Assembly: GCF_000429265.1 (NCBI RefSeq)
Contig: NZ_AUBN01000006.1
Coordinates: 124,001-188,000 of the forward strand
Source of the DNA: Actinomyces gerencseriae DSM 6844
Lineage (GTDB): Bacteria > Actinomycetota > Actinomycetes > Actinomycetales > Actinomycetaceae
Direction of reading: 5' to 3'
Length of the DNA: 64,000 bases
How positions within the stretch are numbered: the first letter of the stretch is position 1; each line of letters begins with the position of its first letter. Shown here piece after piece: positions 47,283 to 55,753 of the stretch. Under the pieces are notes generated by a model. The model worked only from the letters and a program-made list of their open reading frames with translations, did no database searches and was not told where the DNA came from. The translations under genes were made by a program, and so were the position numbers.

Positions 47283-47573
47283 TCACTTGGCCTTCTCGAT
47301 GATCTCGACCAGGCGCCAGCGCTTGGTGGCGCTGAGCGGACGGGTCTCCATGATCCGAACGAGATCGCCGGGGTGGGCCTCATTGCGCTCGTCGTGAACC
47401 TTGACCTTCTTGGAACGACGGAGGACCTTGCCGTACAGCGAATGCTTGTAGCGCTCCTCGAGCGTGACGACGACGGTCTTGTCCATCTTGTCGGACACGA
47501 CGTACCCACGCCGAACCTTGCGCTGGTTGCGCTCCTTGGACTCGGTGGCACTGGTGCTGTTCTGCTCGCTCAC
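47283..47573 (-). CDS. rpsQ: 30S ribosomal protein S17
   Basis: 5'-domain 16S rRNA-binding OB-fold protein, 96 residues. Contains [19 protein letters not shown] and the C-terminal MRPLS-like [25 protein letters not shown] start overlaps the rpmC stop (GTGA). Last gene before the 506-base gap. Confidence 0.97.
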   Translation of the reverse strand: MSEQNSTSATESKERNQRKVRRGYVVSDKMDKTVVVTLEERYKHSLYGKVLRRSKKVKVHDERNEAHPGDLVRIMETRPLSATKRWRLVEIIEKAK

Positions 47574-47815
47574 TTGGACTCCTGGCTGCTCGGAGCGGTA
47601 CGGATGCCGAGCTCACGCTCGCGCACGATCGTATGGATACGGGCGATGTCACGACGCACCGCCTTGAGACGACCGTGGTCCTCGAGCTGCCCGGTCGCGG
47701 CGGCGAACCGGAGGTTGAACAGCTCGGCCTTGGCCTTGGAGAGCTCCTCGGCGAGGCGCTCGTTGTCCATGGCGTCGAGGTCGGTCGGGGTCAGATCCTT
47801 CGAGCCGATAGCCAT
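47570..47815 (-). CDS. rpmC: 50S ribosomal protein L29
   Basis: Small helical protein at the polypeptide exit tunnel, 81 residues. The [20 protein letters not shown] helix and [15 protein letters not shown] are diagnostic. It overlaps rplP (TGATG) upstream and rpsQ downstream. Confidence 0.97.
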   Translation of the reverse strand: MAIGSKDLTPTDLDAMDNERLAEELSKAKAELFNLRFAAATGQLEDHGRLKAVRRDIARIHTIVRERELGIRTAPSSQESK

Positions 47816-48234
47816 CAGACGTCACCACCCTCACGAGTCACGAAACGGGTCTTCATCGGAAGCTTGTGCTGCGCACGACGCATGGCCTCACGGGCGAGCG
47901 CCTCGTCGACACCGCCGAGCTCGAACATGATGCGCCCCGGCTTGACATTGGCGATCCACCACTCGGGAGCGCCCTTGCCGGAGCCCATGCGGGTCTCGGC
48001 GGGCTTCTTGGTCAGCGGGCGGTCCGGGAAGATATTGATCCACACCTTGCCGCCGCGCTTGATGTGACGGGTCATGGCGATACGAGCCGCCTCGATCTGA
48101 CGATTGGTGACGTAGGCCGGCTCAAGGGCCTGGATGCCGTAGTCACCGAAGGCGATCCGGTTGCCGCCCTTGGACAGGCCCGTGCGATGCGGGCGGTGCT
48201 GCTTGCGGAACTTGGTCCGACGGGGGATGAGCAC
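47815..48234 (-). CDS. rplP: 50S ribosomal protein L16
   Basis: A-site region protein of the large subunit, 139 residues: starts [19 protein letters not shown], contains [22 protein letters not shown]. Three bases separate it from rpsC. Confidence 0.97.
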   Translation of the reverse strand: MLIPRRTKFRKQHRPHRTGLSKGGNRIAFGDYGIQALEPAYVTNRQIEAARIAMTRHIKRGGKVWINIFPDRPLTKKPAETRMGSGKGAPEWWIANVKPGRIMFELGGVDEALAREAMRRAQHKLPMKTRFVTREGGDV

Positions 48235-48237
48235 GGC

Positions 48238-49050
48238 TCAGGCCTCCGTTCCCTGGTCTGCGGCAGCAGCCTCGGCGGCCGGCGCCTGCTCGGCCTGCTG
48301 CTGCTCGGTGTTCTGACGCGAAGCGCGATCGCCACGGCGACCACCGCGACGCTCGCCCCGGCCTCCACGACCGCGCGGGCCGGACTCGGCCTGCTGACGA
48401 GCGAACTCGCGCTCGGTCATGTCGCCCTTGTAGATCCACACCTTGACGCCGAGGCGGCCGAAGGTGGTCTTGGCCTCGTAGAAGCCGTAGTCGATGTTCG
48501 CCCGCAGGGTGTGCAGCGGCACCCGGCCCTCGCGGTAGAACTCGCTGCGGCTCATCTCGGCGCCGCCCAGGCGACCGGAGCACTGCACCCGGATGCCCTT
48601 GGCACCGGCGCGCATGGCCGACTGCATGCCCTTGCGCATGGCGCGCCGGAAGGACACGCGGGAGGCGAGCTGCTCGGCGATGCCCTGGGCGACGAGCTGG
48701 GCGTCCAGATCGGGGCTCTTGACCTCGAGGATATTGAGCTGGACCTGCTTGCCGGTCAGCTTCTCGAGCTGACCGCGCAGGCGCTCGGCCTCGGCACCAC
48801 GACGGCCAATGACGATGCCCGGGCGGGCGGTGTGCAGATCGACGCGAACGCGGTCACGGGTGCGCTCGATGTCGACCTTGGAGATACCGGCCCGCTCCAT
48901 GCCGTCCGCCATGAGCCGGCGGATCTTGACGTCCTCGTCCACGAAGTCGCGGTACCGCTGACCGGGCTTCGTGGAGTCGGCGAACCAGCGCGAGCGGTGG
49001 TCCGTGGTGATGCCCAGGCGGAACCCGGTCGGGTTGACCTTCTGCCCCAT
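48238..49050 (-). CDS. rpsC: 30S ribosomal protein S3
   Basis: Head protein with mRNA helicase role, 270 residues. Begins [16 protein letters not shown] domain around 60-110 includes [16 protein letters not shown]. The last 50 residues are an Arg/Gly then Gln/Ala/Glu-rich extension common in Actinobacteria. Start overlaps the rplV stop (TAATG). Confidence 0.97.
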   Translation of the reverse strand: MGQKVNPTGFRLGITTDHRSRWFADSTKPGQRYRDFVDEDVKIRRLMADGMERAGISKVDIERTRDRVRVDLHTARPGIVIGRRGAEAERLRGQLEKLTGKQVQLNILEVKSPDLDAQLVAQGIAEQLASRVSFRRAMRKGMQSAMRAGAKGIRVQCSGRLGGAEMSRSEFYREGRVPLHTLRANIDYGFYEAKTTFGRLGVKVWIYKGDMTEREFARQQAESGPRGRGGRGERRGGRRGDRASRQNTEQQQAEQAPAAEAAAADQGTEA

Positions 49051-49427
49051 TACCGGGCTCCTTCCTTCTGTGCGGCGTCGGAGCGGTCTCCGACGATGAC
49101 GGTGATATGACTGGTCCGCTTGAGGATTCGGCTGGCGCGCCCCTGAGCGCGGGGACGGAACCGCTTGAGGGTCGGGCCCTCGTCGGCGTACACCTCAGTG
49201 ATGTAGAGGTCGTTCTCGTCGAAGCGCTCGCCGTCCCGCTCGGCCTTGAACCGCGCGTTGGCGATGGCGGACTCGATAACCTTGCGCACCGGCACCGCAG
49301 CGGCCTGCGGGGCGAAGCGGAGCACGCCCACGGCCTCGACAGCGCGTTTGCCGCGGACGACGTTCACAACACGACGCGCCTTCATCGGCGTGCAGCGCAC
49401 GTACTTGGCCTGCGCCTTGGCTTCCAT
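49050..49427 (-). CDS. rplV: 50S ribosomal protein L22
   Basis: Its beta-hairpin lines the exit tunnel near the macrolide site; 125 residues from the ATG at 49427 ([20 protein letters not shown]). A longer in-frame GTG at 49451 is less likely. The hairpin region [20 protein letters not shown] is intact with no insertion typical of resistance mutants. Confidence 0.97.
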   Translation of the reverse strand: MEAKAQAKYVRCTPMKARRVVNVVRGKRAVEAVGVLRFAPQAAAVPVRKVIESAIANARFKAERDGERFDENDLYITEVYADEGPTLKRFRPRAQGRASRILKRTSHITVIVGDRSDAAQKEGAR

Positions 49428-49456
49428 GTTCTCTGCCTCTCTATCGTCCACCGGCG

Positions 49457-49735
49457 TCAGCGACGCGACTTGCGGTCGTCCTTGACGTGCCCGCGGAAGG
49501 TGCGGGTCGGAGCGAACTCGCCGAGCTTGTGGCCCACCATGGACTCGGTGACGAAGACCGGGACGTGCTTGCGACCGTCGTGGACGGCGAAGGTGTGTCC
49601 GAGGAAGTCCGGCGTGATGACCGAACGACGGGACCAGGTCTTGATGACGTTCTTGGTGCCCTTCTCGTTCTGGGCGTCCACCTTCTTCTGGAGGTGGTCG
49701 TCGACGAAGGGCCCCTTCTTCAGGCTGCGCGGCAT
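49457..49735 (-). CDS. rpsS: 30S ribosomal protein S19
   Basis: Head protein near the A-site finger, 92 residues; [15 protein letters not shown] and [20 protein letters not shown] are diagnostic. Confidence 0.98.
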   Translation of the reverse strand: MPRSLKKGPFVDDHLQKKVDAQNEKGTKNVIKTWSRRSVITPDFLGHTFAVHDGRKHVPVFVTESMVGHKLGEFAPTRTFRGHVKDDRKSRR

Positions 49736-49747
49736 ATCAGGCTCCTA

Positions 49748-50584
49748 TCAGCGCTTCTTGCCGGTCCGACGACGACGCACGATGAGACGGTCGCTGGACT
49801 TATTGGGACGACGGGTACGGCCCTCGGGCTTGCCCCACGGGGAGACGGGGTGACGACCGCCGGAGGTGCGGCCCTCACCACCACCGTGCGGATGGTCCAC
49901 GGGGTTCATGACAACACCTCGGACGGTCGGCCGCACGCCCTTCCAACGCATGCGGCCGGCTTTGCCCCAGTTGATGTTGGACTGCTCGGCGTTGCCGACC
50001 TCGCCGACGGTGGCTCGGCAGGCGGCCTCCACGTTGCGGATCTCGCCGGAGGGCATGCGCAGCTGCGCGTACTTGCCCTCCTTGGCGACCAGCTGCACCG
50101 AGGCGCCCGCGGAACGGGCGATCTTGGCGCCGCCGCCGGGTCGCAGCTCGACGGCGTGCACCACGGTGCCGGTGGGGATGCTGCGCAACGGCAGATTGTT
50201 CCCGGGCTTGATGTCCGCATTCGGCCCGGCCTCGACCCGGTCGCCCTGACGGAGCCGGTTCGGCGCGATGATGTAGCGCTTCTCGCCGTCCACGTAGTGC
50301 AGCAGGGCGATACGAGCGGTGCGGTTGGGGTCGTACTCGATGTGAGCGACCTTGGCGGGCACGCCATCCTTGTCATGACGACGGAAGTCGATGACGCGAT
50401 AGGCGCGCTTGTGACCGCCGCCCTTGTGACGAGTGGTCACACGACCGTGGTTGTTGCGCCCACCGGTCTTGCTCAGCGGGCGGACGAGGGACTTCTCGGG
50501 CCTGTTGCGCGTGATCTCCACGAAGTCGGCCACAGAGGAGCCGCGGCGACCCGGCGTCGTCGGCTTGTACTTACGGATTCCCAT
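49748..50584 (-). CDS. rplB: 50S ribosomal protein L2
   Basis: Largest conserved large-subunit protein, needed for subunit joining and peptidyl transfer; 278 residues. [18 protein letters not shown] at the start and [14 protein letters not shown] near the C-terminus (with the conserved His near the peptidyl transferase centre) are intact. Confidence 0.98.
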   Translation of the reverse strand: MGIRKYKPTTPGRRGSSVADFVEITRNRPEKSLVRPLSKTGGRNNHGRVTTRHKGGGHKRAYRVIDFRRHDKDGVPAKVAHIEYDPNRTARIALLHYVDGEKRYIIAPNRLRQGDRVEAGPNADIKPGNNLPLRSIPTGTVVHAVELRPGGGAKIARSAGASVQLVAKEGKYAQLRMPSGEIRNVEAACRATVGEVGNAEQSNINWGKAGRMRWKGVRPTVRGVVMNPVDHPHGGGEGRTSGGRHPVSPWGKPEGRTRRPNKSSDRLIVRRRRTGKKR

Positions 50585-50605
50585 GTCGATCCTCTACCTT
50601 CCGGG

Positions 50606-50911
50606 TCACTTCGTCACGTCGCCGAAGATGTCGATGGTGCCCTCGCGCAGCGTGACGATGGCGCGCTTGGTGTCCTTCGACTTCCCCAGGCCGGTGCGGG
50701 AACGGCGGGTCTTGCCCTGTCGGTTCTGGGTGTTCACGGACGCGACCTTGACATCGAAGATGGCCTCGACGGCCTGCTTGATCTCGGTCTTGTTGGAGCC
50801 CGGCGCGACGATGAACGTGTACTGGCCACGATCCATGCAGGCGTAGGACTTCTCGGAGACGACCGGCGCGACGATGACGTCGCGGGGGTTCTTGGACTTC
50901 TCGAGGCTCAC
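50606..50911 (-). CDS. rplW: 50S ribosomal protein L23
   Basis: Exit-tunnel protein that docks trigger factor and SRP; 101 residues. Contains [15 protein letters not shown] and the conserved [24 protein letters not shown] start overlaps the rplD stop (GTGA). Confidence 0.97.
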   Translation of the reverse strand: MSLEKSKNPRDVIVAPVVSEKSYACMDRGQYTFIVAPGSNKTEIKQAVEAIFDVKVASVNTQNRQGKTRRSRTGLGKSKDTKRAIVTLREGTIDIFGDVTK

Positions 50912-51552
50912 TTGGACTCCTCCTCGCCCCTGCCCAGGAAGCGGTCCAGGGCGTCGGCAGTGAAGATGACGTCGTCGTTGTTCAGGACGTCGTAGGTGTT
51001 GAGCTGGTCGGCCCAGGTCACGTGGACGTCGGGCAGGTTGCGCAGGCTGAGGATGCTGAGGACGTCCTCACGATTCACAACGACGAGTGCCTTGCGATCG
51101 GTGAGGTTCCGCAGCCCGGCCAGCGCCTGCTTGGTGGAGGGCCTGTCGGCCACGAGGAACTCGGTGATGACGTGGACGCGGCCGTTGCGCGCGCGGTCGG
51201 ACAGGGCGCTGCGCAGAGCGGCGGCCTTCATCTTCTTGGGTGTGCGCTGGGTGTAGTCGCGCGGCTGCGGGCCGTGGACGACGCCGCCACCGGTGAACTG
51301 CGGGGCGCGGATCGAGCCCTGACGAGCGCGGCCGGTGCCCTTCTGGCGGTAGGGCTTGCGTCCGCCGCCGCGGACCGTGCCGCGGGTCCTGGTGGCGTGA
51401 GTGCCCTGGCGGGCCGCGGCGAGCTGGGCCACGACGACCTGGTGCATGAGCGGGATATTGGGCTCGACGTCGAAGACCTCGGCGGGCAGCTCGATGGTGC
51501 CGGCCTTCTGGCCCTTCGAATCGACGATCGTGACGGAGAGTGCCTCTGCCAT
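50908..51552 (-). CDS. rplD: 50S ribosomal protein L4
   Basis: Tunnel-lining protein, 214 residues. The internal loop [20 protein letters not shown] lies at the macrolide constriction and looks wild type. Four bases after rplC. Confidence 0.97.
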   Translation of the reverse strand: MAEALSVTIVDSKGQKAGTIELPAEVFDVEPNIPLMHQVVVAQLAAARQGTHATRTRGTVRGGGRKPYRQKGTGRARQGSIRAPQFTGGGVVHGPQPRDYTQRTPKKMKAAALRSALSDRARNGRVHVITEFLVADRPSTKQALAGLRNLTDRKALVVVNREDVLSILSLRNLPDVHVTWADQLNTYDVLNNDDVIFTADALDRFLGRGEEESK

Positions 51553-51556
51553 GGTG

Positions 51557-52225
51557 TCAGGCTCCCTTCACGGCGGTGCGGACGACGACGACCGCGCCCT
51601 TGGGGCCGGGGACGGCGCCGCCCACGAGGAGCACGCCCTTGTCGGCGTCGATGCCGCGGACCTTGAGGTTCTGGACGGTGGTGGTGGCGTGGCCCATGCG
51701 ACCGGCCATGCGCAGGCCCTTGAAGATGCGGCCGGGAGTGGCGCAGGCGCCGATGGATCCCGGCTTGCGGTGGTTGCGGTGCGCACCGTGGGAGGCGCCC
51801 ACGCCGGAGAAGCCGTGGCGCTTCATGACGCCCGCGAAGCCCTTGCCCTTGGAGGTGCCGGTGACATCGACCAGCTGGCCGACCTCGAAGGTGCTGGCGG
51901 TGAGCTCCTGGCCAAGGGTGAACTCGTCGGCCAGAGGGGTGCGGACCTCGGCGACGTGACGACGAGGGGCGACCCCGGCCTTGTCGAAATGGCCCTTGAG
52001 GGGCTTGGTGACCTTGCGCTCGTCGATCTCGCCGAAGGCGAGCTGAACGGCCTCGTACCCATCGGTCTCGACGGTGCGGATCTGGGTCACGACATTGGTG
52101 TCGACGCGCACGACCGTGACGGGGCGGAGGCGTCCGTTCTCGTCCCAGATCTGCGTCATGCCGAGCTTGGTGCCGAGCAGCGCCCTGGTGGGCGCAGCGG
52201 CAGCCGGCTGGTTAAGCGTAGTCAT
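51557..52225 (-). CDS. rplC: 50S ribosomal protein L3
   Basis: Early assembly protein near the peptidyl transferase centre, 222 residues. [19 protein letters not shown] and the loop [31 protein letters not shown] are conserved. The N-terminal 14 residues ([14 protein letters not shown]) are an extension. Twelve bases after rpsJ. Confidence 0.97.
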   Translation of the reverse strand: MTTLNQPAAAAPTRALLGTKLGMTQIWDENGRLRPVTVVRVDTNVVTQIRTVETDGYEAVQLAFGEIDERKVTKPLKGHFDKAGVAPRRHVAEVRTPLADEFTLGQELTASTFEVGQLVDVTGTSKGKGFAGVMKRHGFSGVGASHGAHRNHRKPGSIGACATPGRIFKGLRMAGRMGHATTTVQNLKVRGIDADKGVLLVGGAVPGPKGAVVVVRTAVKGA

Positions 52226-52236
52226 GGCCTCTTACC

Positions 52237-52545
52237 TCAGAGCTTGATCTCGATGTTGACGTCGGCCGGCAGATCGAGCCGCATGAGCGAATCGACGGCC
52301 TTGGGCGTCGGGTCGACGATGTCGATCAGCCGCTTGTGCGTGCGCATCTCGAAGTGCTCGCGGCTGTCCTTGTACTTGTGCGGCGACCGGATGACGCAGA
52401 ACACGTTCTTCTCGGTCGGCAGCGGCACCGGACCCACGACCGTCGCACCTGCGCGGGTCACGACGTCGACGATCTTGCGCGCCGAGGAGTCGATGACCTC
52501 GTGGTCATAGGACTTGAGCCGGATGCGGATCTTCTGTCCCGCCAT
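52237..52545 (-). CDS. rpsJ: 30S ribosomal protein S10
   Basis: Head protein that also acts as NusE in antitermination; 102 residues, [19 protein letters not shown] to ADVNIEIKL. First gene of the S10 ribosomal unit. The ATG at 52545 is certain; longer frames run into the leader. The 242-base upstream region contains a hairpin and a repeat shared with the end of the sortase gene. Confidence 0.98.
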   Translation of the reverse strand: MAGQKIRIRLKSYDHEVIDSSARKIVDVVTRAGATVVGPVPLPTEKNVFCVIRSPHKYKDSREHFEMRTHKRLIDIVDPTPKAVDSLMRLDLPADVNIEIKL

Positions 52546-52578
52546 GGCGCCTAACCTCTCTTGCTTTCGGTGACCGGT

Positions 52579-52838
52579 CCACGCGCTCGGGCGTGTCGCG
52601 AGAGGACGCGCAGGAGACTCCGCTGTGAAGAAGAGGTGGCCGGTCTGGACACACGGAAACCCGGCGGCAGCCGGGTCCGTCAAACTGGTTCCCGGGTCGC
52701 TCCCGGGGGTGACCGGGCGGAGAACCAGGCCCGTCCGGCGCGATAACGGTAGCAGCGCCCCCCCGGAGCACGGAAGTGGGCGGGCGGCTAGCCGTCTGTG
52801 AGACCGCCCACCCGGCCCACGCGCTCGGGCGTGTCGCG
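52579..52838. repeat. 22-bp direct repeat: rpsJ leader and sortase 3' end
   Basis: CCACGCGCTCGGGCGTGTCGCG is at 52579-52600 (in the rpsJ leader) and again at 52817-52838 (coding RDTPERV near the end of the sortase). Each copy can fold through CACGC/GCGTG. The two copies bracket the rpsJ leader. Confidence 0.85.
52659..52676 (-). repeat. Hairpin in the rpsJ leader
   Basis: ACCCGGC-GGCA-GCCGGGT, a perfect 7-bp stem about 115-130 bases upstream of rpsJ. TTGACG on the minus strand lies just upstream of it (52678-52683), but no matching -10 is clear. Confidence 0.5.
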
Positions 52839-53831
52839 CGGCCGTCCGCGGCGTCGCCCGAACGCTCGCGGACTCCCGCCTGCGGATCCGGACCCGGATG
52901 CGGAAGCGGCCCTGGAACCGGATCCGGACCTGGACCTGGACCTGGCCGGGTAGCCGGCTCGCCAGACGTAGAGCCCGTCGAGGACGATGCCCGCGGCGAG
53001 GGCGACCGCCCACCACGGGAACTTCGGCACGTCGGGGCGCTCGCCCGCAACGGTGTCGTCCGGCGTGGGGATCCGCTCCCCCGTCACCAGGATGCGGTGA
53101 GTGTTGACGCCCAGCGGCGTGCAGGTCACGAGGGTCATCAGATCACGATCGGGATCGGCCCGCAGCTCCTCGGTCTGCTCGGGCTCGACGACCTTCGTCT
53201 CGACCACGCGGTAGGTCAGCACCTCGCCGAAGACCTCGGCGGTGAAGGTGTCCCCCTCGCCGACCTTGTCAAGATTGGTGAACATGGTGGCGTTGGCCAG
53301 TCCGCGATGCCCGGTGATGACCGAGCGCGTGCCGACGCCGCCCACGGGCAGGGAGGTTCCCTCGAGGTGCCCCAGCCCCTCCAGGAGAGTCTGGTCCGAC
53401 GTGCCGTGGTAGACGGGCAGGTCCAGGTCGATGGACGGAATGCGCAGGCGGGCCATGAGGCCGGCGCCGTTGGCGTTCAGAATGGCGTTGTAGTCCAGGT
53501 CGGTGCCGCCGGAGGTCCCCGCTCCGGTGGGGACGTGCGTGTTCGCCTCGAGGAGTGCCCCGACGGACAGGGCGTCGTTGTAGTCGTGGGCCTGGGCGAT
53601 CTGGGTGGCGGCATCGGGGTCCACGTTGTCCACCCCGGAGGAGTAGTCGGCCACGACCTTGGACTGGTTGTACTGGGACATCCAGCTCGCCGCCGTCGGG
53701 TAGGTGAAGGCCAGCATGCCGAGCAGGCCGAGCAGGGCCGGGATGAGGGAGAAGCGCGAGAAGCGCCAACGGCGCTCGTGCTTGGGGGAGGTATGGGCGG
53801 ATCGTTGACGTCGGGATTTCACAGGGCTCAT
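52788..53831 (-). CDS. Class C (pilin-polymerizing) sortase
   Basis: Membrane transpeptidase that joins pilin subunits; 347 residues. N-terminal helix 28-47, catalytic domain with H175 (ITGHRG), C237 (TLVTCTPLG) and R246 (THRILVTG), then the C-terminal helix 271-290 that marks class C. The [11 protein letters not shown] signature is typical of pilus sortases. I did not find the usual DP-aromatic lid motif between helix and core. The Arg/Ser/Gly-rich tail (about 293-347) is long for the family. It follows the major pilin gene by 160 bases that hold two hairpins. Confidence 0.94.
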   Translation of the reverse strand: MSPVKSRRQRSAHTSPKHERRWRFSRFSLIPALLGLLGMLAFTYPTAASWMSQYNQSKVVADYSSGVDNVDPDAATQIAQAHDYNDALSVGALLEANTHVPTGAGTSGGTDLDYNAILNANGAGLMARLRIPSIDLDLPVYHGTSDQTLLEGLGHLEGTSLPVGGVGTRSVITGHRGLANATMFTNLDKVGEGDTFTAEVFGEVLTYRVVETKVVEPEQTEELRADPDRDLMTLVTCTPLGVNTHRILVTGERIPTPDDTVAGERPDVPKFPWWAVALAAGIVLDGLYVWRAGYPARSRSRSGSGSRAASASGSGSAGGSPRAFGRRRGRPRDTPERVGRVGGLTDG

Positions 53832-53861
53832 GGTCGGAGGGTCTCCTGGTGACGAGGACGA

Positions 53862-53897
53862 GCGTGGCGGGGAGACGTCGAGGTCTCCCCGCCACGC
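53862..53897 (-). terminator. Strong hairpin before the sortase gene
   Basis: Perfect 15-bp stem (53862-53876 with 53883-53897), 6-base loop, 31 bases upstream of the sortase start. With no T-run it may act as partial terminator or 3'-end stabilizer of pilin mRNA. Confidence 0.65.
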
Positions 53898-53924
53898 GCT
53901 GCCGGTGCAGGGCTCACGCCCCTA

Positions 53925-53981
53925 TCGGCGCCGACCGGCCGTCATGAGCGGTCGCGCATGGGCAGTCGCGGTCGGCGCCGA
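53925..53981 (-). terminator. Hairpin right after the major pilin gene
   Basis: Perfect 13-bp arms (53925-53937 with 53969-53981) around a 31-base loop, 10 bases after the pilin stop. Confidence 0.6.
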
Positions 53982-53991
53982 CGGATGGTGC

Positions 53992-55575
53992 TCAGTCCTG
54001 CTCGTGCGCCCTGCGGGAGCGGACCACGAGAGCCGACCCCCCGGCGACGGCGACGAGGATGACGCCGAGTGCCATCAGGAGCAGACGGCCGTTGGCACCG
54101 GTGAGAGGAAGCCGGGGCACGTCCTGCTTGGTGTTGGGAACCGTCAGGTCGTAGCTGCCGGCGGCGGTGAGGCCGGCCTTGACCGTGATCGGCTTGTCCG
54201 CATTGGCGGGCAGGACGTATCCGGCCGGGGCGGCCGTCTCGACCAGGACGTAGCAGCGCTGGGTGCGGTCCGGGGTGACGGGATCCTCACCGGGCGCCCC
54301 CTTCTTCTGATCCACGAAGAGGCCCGCGATGGACACGACGCCGTTGGCGTCAGAGGTGAACTCGGTGGCGCCGTCGACCGAGATCGGGGCACCGTCCTTG
54401 ACCGCGCCGTCGCACGAGGCGGCGTACGGATCGGCGGCGTTGTAGACCTGGAAGGTCGCGCCCTGGAGGGACTTGCTGTTGTCGGCATCGGTCTTGTTGA
54501 CCTTGACATCGCCCCAGGAGGTGACGACCTTGTTGGTGGGCGTGCCCGGGTCATCGCCCGGAGGAGTGGCGGGCGGGTTCTCCGGCGGGGTGCCCTGCGG
54601 GACGGTGTCCACGTACAGCGTCGCGGTGTTATCGATGTTGCCGCCCTCGGGCACGGAGACGACCTTGGCGGTGAAGACGACCTCGATGGTCGAGTTCGGC
54701 TTGGTCTTGAGGAAGGCCAGGCCGTCCTTGTTGAAGCCGACCGAGACGGTCTGACCGGTTGTGACCGTGTAGTAGGAGGCGTCCACGTCCTGGCCGTCGA
54801 TCTTGACCGAGGAGACGTTGCCGTCCGTGAAGTTGGCGTTCAGCGGGTCGGAGATCACGAAGTGCTTGAAGGAGTCCGTGGAGGCGATGCTCGGAATCGT
54901 CGCGGTGACCGGGAAGGTGACCTGACCGTTGGTCCTCAGACCGTTGGAGTTCACGTCCACGCCCTTGGACGGGGCGAGCACGACGGTGTTCTTCGGGTAG
55001 ACGTTGACGTCGTAGAGCCACTCGCCATTGCCGTTGGCCGCGTTCGTGGTGTTGTTCGGGAAGGGGACCGTCACGACGAAGGGCGCGGCCTTCGTCTTGA
55101 CGGTGCTCGGGGCGTTCGTCTCGCACACGAGGTAGGCCGCGACCGGCAGGTTGCCGATCGTCGTGTCGCCCTGGGCGTTCGTCGGGGTGCTGGCCGTGCC
55201 GCCGTCGAAGGTGTAGGAGCCGAGCGACGGAGTGCTGTAGTCGGCGCCGCAGGCGTCGGCCGGAACCGCGAGGTTCTTGAGCCCGTCCCAGGCCGCCTGG
55301 GTGGTGAGGTCCAGGTTGGTGATCTTGTACGCGGTGAAGGTGATGTCCGCGACGCCTGCGCCGCCAGTCGCCGTCTGACCGTCGGGAGTGCCGTCAGCGG
55401 TCTGAGAACCGGTCTCGTGCTTGTGAATGACGAGCGACCCGGTCTTGCTCGAATCGATGTTGCCGAGATCGGCGGCCTGGGCGACGGTCGCGCCGCCGAG
55501 GCCGACGATGGTCAGAGCGAGAGCTCCGACGACGGCCGCGACCCTGCGCCCGAAGGTGCGAGTAGTCCTACTCAT
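53992..55575 (-). CDS. Major pilin (fimbrial shaft) with LPXTG signal
   Basis: Polymerizing pilus subunit, 527 residues, FimA/FimP/SpaA type. Signal peptide 1-34 (cleavage after AQA). The pilin motif WLYDVNVYPKN (186-196) holds the likely cross-linking lysine K195. E-box YVLVETAAPAGY has E446, expected to support an internal isopeptide bond in the C-terminal Cna-B-like domain. Sorting signal LPLTG at 489-493, then a hydrophobic helix and basic tail. The ATG at 55575 was chosen because a clean signal peptide begins there; AAAGGA lies upstream. The adjacent sortase would polymerize it, with the upstream large protein at the tip. Confidence 0.94.
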   Translation of the reverse strand: MSRTTRTFGRRVAAVVGALALTIVGLGGATVAQAADLGNIDSSKTGSLVIHKHETGSQTADGTPDGQTATGGAGVADITFTAYKITNLDLTTQAAWDGLKNLAVPADACGADYSTPSLGSYTFDGGTASTPTNAQGDTTIGNLPVAAYLVCETNAPSTVKTKAAPFVVTVPFPNNTTNAANGNGEWLYDVNVYPKNTVVLAPSKGVDVNSNGLRTNGQVTFPVTATIPSIASTDSFKHFVISDPLNANFTDGNVSSVKIDGQDVDASYYTVTTGQTVSVGFNKDGLAFLKTKPNSTIEVVFTAKVVSVPEGGNIDNTATLYVDTVPQGTPPENPPATPPGDDPGTPTNKVVTSWGDVKVNKTDADNSKSLQGATFQVYNAADPYAASCDGAVKDGAPISVDGATEFTSDANGVVSIAGLFVDQKKGAPGEDPVTPDRTQRCYVLVETAAPAGYVLPANADKPITVKAGLTAAGSYDLTVPNTKQDVPRLPLTGANGRLLLMALGVILVAVAGGSALVVRSRRAHEQD

Positions 55576-55692
55576 GGATGTGGTTGTCCTTTCATCGTGC
55601 ACGACACAGTCATGCGGGATGCTGGGGATTGCGGGTTGTGCGGACACACGGTGAGACAAGGGCGCGCCCTGGGGCGAGGCTCCGCTCGGTGT

Positions 55693-55747
55693 CCGGCCCG
55701 CGATCGGGAACCGACCATGCCGCGGCGATTCCCGATCCGCGGGCCGG
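55693..55747 (-). terminator. Hairpin between tip and shaft pilin genes
   Basis: 18-bp stem with one bulged base (55693-55710 with 55729-55747), beginning 7 bases after the tip-gene stop. A partial terminator or processing site here would favour high shaft to tip ratios only if the shaft gene also has its own start or a stabler mRNA. Confidence 0.65.
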
Positions 55748-55753
55748 GTGCCC

